Shown here: piece by piece, positions 1 through 11,300 of the stretch
How the letters are laid out: every line of letters begins with the position of its first letter
Numbering within the stretch: the stretch's first letter is position 1
Assembly: GCA_022496805.1 (NCBI GenBank)
Contig: CM040104.1
Coordinates: 3,075,650 to 3,139,649, forward strand
Reading direction: 5' to 3'
DNA: 64,000 nt
Source of the DNA: Pohlia nutans
Taxonomy: Eukaryota > Streptophyta > Bryopsida > Bryales > Mniaceae
The notes under the pieces: model-generated
Told to the model about the DNA's origin: nothing
Seen by the model: only the letters and a program-made list of their open reading frames with translations
Database searches by the model: none
Translations under genes and position numbers: made by a program

Positions 1-1133
1 ACTCCAGTTGTTATCCTTGTCACAATGCAAGCATGAAAATTCACAGCGTTCTTCATGTAACTGCAACATCATTTGCTCTCAAATTATCGCTCAACCCCCT
101 GCTTATGAACCTGATAAGCCATTAGTTAATCAGCGGGCGCCTGCACACTGTGACTGTAACTTTGCTCCGCTGGTACTGCGACTCCCCCAGGCACACCACG
201 TGATCACCACTGGTAAGCACTGTAGCCGCTACAGGAACTCAAGAATGCGTATTGATAACTTGTAGTTGACACACGCAAAAGAACCGATCCACGAAGAAGC
301 ATGTGCTTTTAAGCACTACGTGATCACCACTTCGCTGCAGAAACTCAAGAATGCGTATTGATAACTCGTAGTTGACACACGCAAAGGAATCGATCCACGA
401 AGAGGCATCTGCTTTTAAGCATTGGTGTCATGTGCAGGTTGGACTTGTGTCCGGATCCATGGGTCGTTGTGGTCCTTGTGTTGTGCACAGCTACCTATGA
501 CTCATTGCTAAGCGGACCGAGTGGAGCCGCCTCTAATTGTCCCTTGGCCTTGACAGCTTCCAGTGCCTGGTCCTTGATCCATGGTCAACCCTTCCATGTG
601 ATGATTTATCCGGATCATTTTGCAGATGTACAAATTATACTGTGTAGTAAAGTATCTTATAATCGCTATCGGTCCTCTGCTGAGTCCATCTGTTTTTCGT
701 ACCTTGCGATATTTACCATTTATTTCAAAATGGTAATTTAAGTGGGATTTAGATACTAGAGGATTAATTCCTGTAGTCCTTTTTCCTTTGAAAAAACACC
801 CACAGTGTGTTGGCTTATTTTCGTATAACATATTGTATAATGTTAATATGTACGATAAAAAGAGAGAGAGAGAGAGAACCCTCCACCATCCCCTGGTGTG
901 CATTTCTCTGTTTTGAAAGTGAGACCTGGTATGTCACACTCTCTAATCAGAGTTGCATACCAGGCTCTTCTTTCAGGCAAGTATCCGGATACCATATCCT
1001 TGGACTGCCGTTACTCTTGTAATGATGCCTGTGTTGTTTTGACTTGATCGAGGGTAGGATAGGATTATCCATGAATCACACTGAAAGTGATGAAACGTCA
1101 TCAACTTCTAAGTGGATATGTTGTAGATGTATA
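1..1133. other. Left-edge intergenic DNA
   Basis: Apart from the tandem duplication at 197-421 and a short GA microsatellite near 859-876, I see nothing I can name. The open frames here are short and overlap on opposite strands, with no recognisable protein motif. Confidence 0.5.
197..421. repeat. Tandem duplication, two ~105-119-bp copies
   Basis: Bases 197-315 and 317-421 are near-identical neighbours. Both contain ACGTGATCACCACT, then CTCAAGAATGCGTATTGATA, then GTTGACACACGCAAA and GATCCACGAAGA. Copy 1 has a short extra stretch after GATCACCACT. No coding meaning is evident. Confidence 0.85.
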
Positions 1134-2176
1134 CTACATGTCGAGCAGGTGAATAGCCTGTTCAGTGTCGACGAGTGAGGCCGGGAATTGGCCGTTGGTA
1201 AGCCATGAAATAATTTTCTGTCTTAACCTTTTCTCATGAAATCCATTTGCGACCATAGTATGGATTAGAATATTTATCTCTTGCACCGCTGCTAGTGTGG
1301 TGTTTGAGATGTATAATATCGGTAACACCTGTGATATGATGATGTTATACGATTGTTTGACTGGCCGGTTGGACTGGAATTTGATGAATTGCGTGTACTC
1401 AAAGGGGAGTTCACGTCTCTTATCATACTTTTTCATGTCGAAGTACCCTGGATGTTCCTTGTCAAGATGAATCTGAAGATTCATGAAATTGGCTGCAACA
1501 CCCAATGCTGGGTTGTCTTGATCATAAGCCGTGATCTCCGGCTTAATCTCTAGAATGTGCAGTGGGTAAATCCAGTAAGGGTTACTCGATATCCTTGGTT
1601 GTGAAGGGCAAAGAAAATCCCGAGGGTTTTGTACATTGAACCAGCATAAGTCATCAATGTATCGAAAAGCATATTGAAACTTGGGCAGTAGATCTGTCCA
1701 GCCAAGCGAAGCAAGTCTCTGTATAAATTGGACTTCATATGTTAAAAGGTATATGTTGCACCAGATTGGTGAGCAAGAGAATCCCATAGGGATGCCTTTA
1801 ATTTGCCTCCATACTCTGTCTCCCAAAGTAATGAAGCAATGTGATATGAGCCATGCCTGTAATGCAACTAGACGTTCCTGTGGCATGGGGATCCAGTGAC
1901 CACTTTTAGGTTGGTTGGTATACCATTGGGCAGAAATTGGTGAGCCATCTGCAGCTATTTTGATCCATAAAGTGGTATGAGCTTTAGGATGCAATTTAGC
2001 TGCTTCGCGGTAAGCCTGGCGACTCACGAATTTCAATGCATCCAGTAAGTTGTCGTCGCCTTCCAGAGGTATTGGGGGGGAAAGTCTGCATAGTTGTCTG
2101 TGTCACAGATGGCTTGGGGAGTGATTGCTGGTACCGAATCTCTTGCTGCGGTTTGTTGCTTTGGGCATTGGCTCAT
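1134..2176 (-). pseudogene. Reverse transcriptase fragment of the GIPMG/YIDD (Penelope-like or related) type
   Basis: The continuous part (1134 to about 2104) encodes a reverse-transcriptase palm. Motif B reads GIPMGFSCSPIW, followed by an NIYLLTYE..F helix. Motif C reads FRYIDDLCWF, with the catalytic Asp pair intact. Downstream come the family-typical MNLQIHLD and YDKRRELPF stretches and a C-terminal thumb ending at a TAG. This family is widespread in animals, algae and some plants and resembles Penelope-like RTs; I cannot place it more exactly, and no GIY-YIG domain is visible. Upstream, a run of seven G (2074-2080; C on the coding strand) separates this frame from an open frame that starts at an ATG at 2176, so a one-base slip there probably breaks the protein. 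The N-terminal fingers are missing, so I read it as a truncated, decayed copy. Confidence 0.7.
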
Positions 2177-2664
2177 TACTGTCGTATGAAGATGAGTTTG
2201 GTTGTAATTAATTTACGGTTTGGGGTTTATCGTGAAATTTGACGAGTTTTGTGTGCGCCCTTCATTGCAATTGTGCACACAACATAAGTGTGTAACTTTG
2301 ACAGCAAACAGAGGTCCACGAGCTTATGTTTTCTTCATCTCTCCGTTTGATGTAGTAATTGGTTTTGTATGCCTTACCATAGTTTTGTTCTCTCCGATGG
2401 CTTGATAATTTTTTGTGCAGGTTTTGTGATAGAGATTTGATTTTCGCAACAATTTTTGCAATTATGCAGAACTGAGTTGGTTTGCATTGCGTAAACTCTA
2501 CTCCAGAAGTTTGTAGGGGAAAAAGAATAACGCAACGCACGAGCGAGGGCATGAAGGTGAGGTTGGAAAACGATTCCCGCAGCTGTACGATTTACTCGTA
2601 AGATGAGTTTCTATATATAATTGCAATTACAAACCTTATTATCAACAAGCGTGCCGTTGGGCAA

Positions 2665-2830
2665 ACACTAGATTGACGCACCAGTTGGCTGATTGCAGCC
2701 GGGGAAGTTCTGCCTCAGGCCCGAATGGTCTGGGGTTCGATTCTTCTCGACATTTCAAACCCGCAACTTGTACTGCGCTTAAATTGGAGGTGGCGCACCG
2801 TTAGACCATACTCCGTAAAGGACAGGCCAT
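2665..2830 (+). mobile_element. Possible tRNA-derived SINE
   Basis: Two RNA polymerase III promoter boxes lie in the right order. An A-box-like TGGCTGATTGC is near 2684, and a B box GGTTCGATTCT is near 2733, about 50 bases downstream as in tRNA genes. The segment does not fold into an obvious full tRNA cloverleaf. No 3' tail or target duplication was identified, so the limits are approximate. Confidence 0.45.
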
Positions 2831-2873
2831 TTTGTTGCAGAGCGTCCTGTGCTTTTTACATTCGCATTCTCTT

Positions 2874-3109
2874 TTAACCCTTAAAGGTCTAGAGAGCCCT
2901 TTCCGACCAGTATTATACATCAATATTCCATTGTTTTTGGCATGCTTCCACACCTCTTATGGTTTAAGATCAAAAGTGAAGTTAAAATTCAGGTCGACAT
3001 GATTTTAATGAGCTATTTATTGGGGTCTCAATTTGAAACTTTCTATTTACAACAAATGTCAAATATATGCCAATGTATCTACTATCCCCATTAGCCCTTT
3101 AAGGGTTAA
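2874..3109. mobile_element. TTAA-flanked MITE, family M4
   Basis: It begins TTAACCCTTAAAGGTC and ends CCCTTTAAGGGTTAA. The interior matches, in reverse complement, the element at 35471-35958 (shared ATCAAAAGTGAAGTT and GGGGTCTCAATTTG-like stretches). TTAA flanks with CCC/GGG ends are the pattern of piggyBac-type elements. No coding capacity. Confidence 0.75.
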
Positions 3110-4631
3110 ACCCTTTAGCGCCCAGGGTGGTTCTGAAGAAACCATAGTTTTTTGGGTGATGTTTTTTTTAACTTTCTCTGTTGAAATTAGGGATACCATT
3201 AATAGTATTCAATTGTATAAATGTAAGCATAGGGTGAAAGCATGGTATTTTGTACCAAAAAGTTGCGCCACTATGCTGAAATCCGGTTTTTTTTGCCAAA
3301 GGCTATAAAATTATACCAAATTATCTTTTATTTTGGTTTTTTTTTTTCATGGAGCCCTTTATTGATGTTCTATATATTTAAATCCAAAGTTTCAAAAGAA
3401 TATCTTCAAATTTTTTTACTAAAAGTAGTGTTTGAAAAAAATGTCTAAATCTGGTTTCAAACGCAAATTTGATGACGTTAAGTATTTTCAATTTGATTTT
3501 TTTTTAAATATTCTTGAAGTTCATGATGATGTTGAGAGCTCCATATAGAAGAAAATAAATAATAAAATAATTTAATGCACTTTTAGCCTATTTCTTGCAA
3601 ACTTTCTTGATTGTTACCAAATTCTTTTTCAATTTGTGCTACTTTTTCAAATTGTATATACATATATAAATTCATTTGAAGATAATTTTTTCCAAAAAAT
3701 TGTTTGACTTTGTAAAACAATACATATACTACTTTCTTGGAAAAAAAGAATTCAAAAATTTCAAATTTAATATGCATTTTTGAACCCTGCATTGTTGGAT
3801 CTTCATAGTGTAATTTAGTGGTCCACTTTACCTTGCTTTCACCCCATAGCTTAATGAAACAAGTGTCGGTTAAATCTTGGTAAGGTCGGACCGTTGGATT
3901 GGAAGATTCTAGTATGTCTTTGAACCATATAATGTACACTCAAAAATGAGATTTTGGGGGGTGTGTGACTTCAAGGTTAAATAGAATTTGGGTTAAATTT
4001 TCTAAAATGAAAGTGAAGATGTTCAGCAATGACCTATGCCAACACCTCTCCATTGCAATTTTTCATGTCAAAAACATACTTATACATATTAATTATTGTG
4101 AATTTTATAAGTGAGAGCTACTCACCAAAAACACTCACACAATGTATCCACAAGCTACCACATTGTCTGAACGAAGTATGTTTTATGTTGAAAGGTTGTT
4201 GGAGATCCATATATGAAGCTCAAATTCACAAAAATCTGAAGTGTGTTGGCTCAAGAAGAATGGATGTTGTCTTCACGGTGTAGGAGCTACAAACACTTGG
4301 AGTGCAATTAATGCAATTTGATTTTTCTTAGACACATGGCTCAAATTTGCATACTAATGACACCTAGAATGTAGTTAACTTGTCTCTAAACAAACATGTG
4401 GCAGTTTCGTGAAGTATGGAGTTCTAAATTGGGAGATATGATTTTTCAAAGTTGCACTTTTTTTTCACTAGTACTTGGAGTTCGAAAATTTGAACGTAAA
4501 CTTGTTGGTGGGTACTGTACTTGGAAGCAACACCCCTCCAACAGGTTGCTGTATATTTATGCAAGCGTTAAACAGTCATCTCCTAAACCTACAATTTCAG
4601 TCACCTCAATCACACTCAAATAATTCCAATC
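3110..4631. other. AT-rich intergenic DNA
   Basis: Low-complexity T- and A-rich sequence with only short random open frames. A segment starting AACCCTTTAGCGCCC at about 3109 may be the left end of another TTAA-type element, but I found no matching right end. Confidence 0.4.
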
Positions 4632-5274
4632 TCATTTGACCTTAAAGGAACAAGAATTCATGGTTTTAAAATGGCTAAGGTAGGATGTCCTAAAACCACC
4701 AACTTAAGAAATATGGCCTCATTTTAACAAGGTTATTTATGAGAAATATTTTTTGGTCATTTGGAAGAAGATTTCTCACGAAATGCACAAATTTTCACAA
4801 TTTAACTCCCAATATTCAAATTGATACAAATTTTTGAAGTGAAAAGAACTTCGTGACCCAAATCAGACCTCTAGGTTTCCCCATGTCCACACCATGTGGT
4901 ACTAATTTTCACTCATAATGATACCCAAAACCACCAACTATTTCTTCGCAATGCTTGGCATGCCATTGGTCTACTTGAATAGTGAAATTGGTAGTTTTGA
5001 GTCTCAACTATGGTGGCCCTAAGAAAGGTCTATATGTCATAATTGGAGGTGGTGGTTTTAGGACATCCTACCTTAATACAATCATTCATATTATGAAGAA
5101 TATAATTTAGATGGGACCAAATTTAATATCACCAAAATTAGTGAAGAACATTTGCATGTATTGATAAAAATAAAATAAATTTGAGCAAAAGAAACTTCAC
5201 ATAAGACCTACTTAAAACTGCCTAAAAAAAACATGAGACTCAATTTGGGCTTCTTGGTCCTTTAAGGGTTAAAA
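4632..5274. mobile_element. TTAA-type MITE family M1, interrupted by another MITE
   Basis: The left part reads CTTAAAGGAACAAGAATTCATGG. The right part carries the M1 hallmarks (GGGACCAAATTTAATATCACC, AGTGAAGAACATTTGCATG, GGGCTTCTTGGTCC) and ends CCTTTAAGGGTTAA. The two halves are separated by a complete M5-TA element (4676-5075). The left TTAA has decayed. Confidence 0.75.
4676..5075. mobile_element. 400-bp TA-flanked MITE, nested in an M1 element
   Basis: The terminal inverted repeats are exact: TAAGGTAGGATGTCC at the left and GGACATCCTACCTTA at the right, continuing into CTAAAACCACC / GGTGGTTTTAG. TA sits at both edges, as in mariner/Stowaway-type duplications. A second copy in the opposite orientation is at 42429-42832. 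Confidence 0.85.
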
Positions 5275-6949
<1,675 letters not shown>

Positions 6950-7215
6950 ATGCATGCTAAACCAGCTCCGACTTTTGTCGTCACTGCAATTTTGAACTAA
7001 AGTCTTAGAAATTTTTGGAGAATCACTACAACATGAAATGAGGCATAAAAATTCCACAAAGCATCCCTTTCTATTTAGTTCACATGCATGAAGCTAACTT
7101 CCTATAAAATCTACAGTAGAAAATCCACACTACAAAAAGTGCATAATAAATGAGAAAACGTGGATGAAATCTATACATCGTCCAAATAATGAACGCTTGG
7201 GCAGTTAAGGGTTAA
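6950..7215. mobile_element. Partial TTAA-type MITE, family M2
   Basis: The sequence matches in reverse complement the left part of the element at 57550-58130: shared GAATCACTACAACATGAAATG, ATGCATGAAGCTAACTTCC, AAAAAGTGCATAATAAATGA and CATCGTCCAAA. It ends at GGGTTAA (7212-7215 is TTAA). The other end is missing. Confidence 0.65.
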
Positions 7216-8371
7216 GCCCTAAACTTTTTACCCCTACTAAAGTTTCCAAATTTCTTTCCAATGCTCTTGGATGCTTTTTATTTTTAAGAGATGTTGTACA
7301 CTGTGTCAAATGGTTCACAAAGCTTGAACCCCTCCCTGCTTATTAGGCTTCTCTCTAATGTTGACTTACACCTCATATATAATTATTATATTTTTGGTAA
7401 AGCAACACTGTTAGATCACATGTAGAGTCGAGAACCTCACCTCCCTCCTGGTGACATTCTCCAAGGGGTGCCCCACGGGAGGTCCCCGATTCTACATTCT
7501 ATCCACTTGTTGCAAAAGCTCATGCAAAAATTAATGCAAAAACTCGCTCTCTGACACCCGAGCCCCTAATTAATAGAATAAATAAGCCCCTGAAAAAAAA
7601 GTGTTGACAAAATGTTGAAAAGAGTGTCAAAAAAAGAGTTGAGACAACATCACAAAAATCTTTGATTTTCAACACTTAAGTGTCAAAAACAGCGTCAAAC
7701 CTGATATATCAAAAAGAGTGTTGTTAAGAGCGTCAAACCTGATATGTTGGAAAGAATGTCGAAAACGACAACCTTTTTTGGTAGTGTATGTTACCCCTCG
7801 TGCCAAAAACGTCTGAGTGGGAGCAAAGGTCTACATGCTACAGAACAACCTTTGAGGGGAATGAAAAATGAGGAATTATGTAGGCAAACGAAAAACGGCT
7901 TTAATTTCTGATGGAGAGAACAAACTTTCAATGCAAGAGGAATAAAAAAAAATTGGACATAGTAATTGAGAGAATTGAAAATTTAAACGTACATGGTAGC
8001 AGTGGTGCTACCGGCTTTCTCTGGTGATCTCAAACTGAGCCTTCCAACATTAAAAAAAGTTAATCGTGACCGTACAGTTCAACTACATAGTAAATCCAAT
8101 CCACCAGTATAATTAACGCCAGTTAACCCAAGTTAAAAATGGGAAGTCCACTTTGGTAGCCAAGACTCAATTCTGAAATATATTTCTATCATTCAAAAAT
8201 GTAGCCTGGTATGATTCTTCTTTTCACTGCTACCTTTTGTTACCTTTCTTGGAGCTTCCAAAATCGATTTATTTCAACTCCTAAAAACATGGAAGTGGCC
8301 ATTTGGGCAATTGGGAGTTGAATTGAACCATGATGGAAAAAATTATGTTGAATTGAAGGTGATCACAATAA
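7216..8371. other. Intergenic DNA 3' of the phosphatase gene
   Basis: No gene is supported. A stretch with repeated AGAGTGTCAAAA / GAGCGTCAAACCTGATAT motifs (about 7600-7770) suggests decayed repeats. It presumably includes the 3' untranslated region of the minus-strand phosphatase gene. Confidence 0.4.
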
Positions 8372-11300
8372 TCACGACCTGTGTCTGGAATGAGAGGTAG
8401 ATTCACTTCCCCTTAAAAAGTTTTGATTAGCACAAACGTGAGGTTGGCGCACTATGTAAATTTGATCACCGACAACTTCATCATAGTGGTCTTGATTTCG
8501 GTGCCAAGTCCAGAGCAAATGCGTTTCATTCTTCACCTGAGTGTTCATTCAACACAAGCATCATTCAGTAGCTTGCTTAACACCTGATTCTGGAATGAGT
8601 TTAATTTCCGGTAATAAATACAGAATTGCTTCTTCGAGCTTCATAACATTCTTTAGTAGTGCCACGGTACCTTAGAGTGCCAAGTAAGAGTTATTTAGAG
8701 TACCAACATTAACTCCTAAACGACCAAGAAGCCCGAATTGGGCTTCATGTTCTTTATAGCAGTTTTGAGTAGCTCCTGTGTGGACTTCCTTATGTTCAAA
8801 TTTATTTGTTCTGGGACCTAAAACATGCAAATGAATGTTCTTCACTAATATAAAATTTGGTCACATTTGAATTAAATGCTTTTCACATATTTGTGATTGC
8901 TAGAATGTGTTATTCTAAAACCGTGAATCCTTGATCCTTTAGGGGTTAAAGCTGTGACACAGTCTGCCCTCCATAATATGACGATATTATTGTTTCAAGC
9001 AGTACACATGTGACAAGTCATTTCTGTGACTAATCCATGCCTGCCACGGTCTTGAAGTTAGAGCTTCCCAAACATGTCATAATAGAGAGGGACAACTCGA
9101 AGACAATGGTTCATTCATTTGGCTCAAGGAGCTCTCACTTGAGCTCAAAACAAGGTGTCAAGGATTACTTGTGATGCGAATTCAGAGGGTGCTCAACAAG
9201 GGTTCTCCAGAACTTACATTACGTTTGCAAGCACTGATTCAAACTCTTTCTAATCCCTAAATGACCAAGAAGCCTGAATTGGACCTCACGTGTAAGCAGT
9301 TTTTGAGTACTAGATCCTATGTGAACTTTCTTTTGTTCATTGAATTCATTTGTTTTGGGACCTAACACATGCAATGTTCTAAGTTACTGATTCTGGTGGT
9401 ATAAAGTTCTCAAGGAACTCACCTCCATAAGACCATGTCCGAAGCTGCTATCGCGCCAGGCGCTCCACACGGGTTGCTTGTCCCAGCAGAACTTGCCATT
9501 GGAAAAGTTGAAACCGCAGAAACCACTGAGCTGAGCGAAAGTGTGATCCGGTGTTTTCAATGGGTCGGGACATGCACCCACATCGTCTGCATGCAACAGA
9601 GCCAACTTCTCACCATTGCCACCATCGCCAACTGTGATGTACACGGGGCCACACGGGTCGTACTTGTAATTGTACATGCGATTGGTTCGTTCGTAAGCAT
9701 GCACCTGTAATTATTCAGCAGACACGAAAGATCATAATTATCAAAATTTAATTATTGCCTACTGGTAGAAACTGACACAGTTCAACTTATAAAACCTGTA
9801 AAACTTCACTGTCTAGGTAAACACACCACTATGAATGATCATGAAAGATATGGCAGTGTTCAAAGTGATCTACAGAAAAACTCACTCGTACAGTGGAAAC
9901 CCCCCACCCACCCCTTAACAGATGTATTCTAGATATACCAACTGCATTTAACCCTGCCAATTGTAACACCATTTACAAGCAGTTTCTGACATAAACCCTC
10001 TCAATTGTAACACCGTTTTCGAGCAGTTTCTAACATAAATCCTGTCAATGGTAACACCATTTAAGAGCAGCTTCTAACATAAATCTTTCCAATGGTAATG
10101 TTCACCATTTAAGAGCAGCTTCTAACATAAACCCTCACTGCCAATTGTAACACCATTTAACCCCTAAAGGACCACGAAGCCCAAATTGGACCTCATGTTT
10201 TTTTTAGCCTTTTTGAGTAGATCCTATGTAGACTTCTTTTGTTTAGTTCAATTTGCTTTTTGACCAACACATGCAATGTTATTCACTGATTCTGGTGACA
10301 TAAAATTTGGTTCAATATAAATTATATTTAACGTAGACATGCCACTAACCGTGCACATTTGACTCATTTACCGTGCACCTCAATTGTATATGATGGGAGC
10401 ATTGTACAATTGAGATGCACGATAAGTGGAACTACACGGTAAGTGGCATGTCTACGATATCACAATATGATCAATTGAAAACCGATCATTTTGGTACCAT
10501 GAGAGAGGTCCTTTAGGGGTTGAGAGTAGTTCTAACATAAACCCTGTCAAAGAGGAGTTTCTAAGAGAAACCCTGTCAAAGAGGAGTTTCTAAGAGAAAC
10601 CCTGCCAATTGTAATACCATTTACAAGCAAGTTTCTAACATAACGAAAGCCAGTTGTAACAACATTCCAGAGCAACTTCTAACACAACCCTACCAATTGT
10701 AACACCATTTAAGAGCAGTTTTTAACATAAACCATAACAATGCAGCTAAGTTTTCACTAGAGAGTGAGTGGATTTCCTACTCTAGAGTGACTTGTGCAAA
10801 GGAAGAAACTAAGGATTACTGACATGGCCATGGAACATGACGTCAACACCGAATTTGAACAGAAGATCCTCCATTGATTGTCGCATGCATTCCACTTCTC
10901 GGTAGTGGGAACGATAGCTGTTGTACCAGGGAGGGTGCGTCAATGCAATGAGCCATGGCGTCACGCTTCGATCTACCTGTGCAAGGTCTTCCCGTAGCCA
11001 CCGATATTGCTCACCTATTTTATTTTATTTCATATACGCACACACCATGCATCACATAATTCAAAACCTCGCAAACCAACAATATATATAGTAAATTGTT
11101 ATAACCATTGGTAACAACTTTCAGAACTTCATAAAGTGAATAGAAAGTCAGTAGTCATACCTTCATGCAAATTACTTGGTTTATTCTAATTATTGTCTAT
11201 TCAATTACTTCTAGTCTATCTATTCGTTTTCCATTATTTAACATTTTCATATAAATAGCACTCTCTCTCTTGCATTTTCTTGTAAGCCCATAATTAGCAC

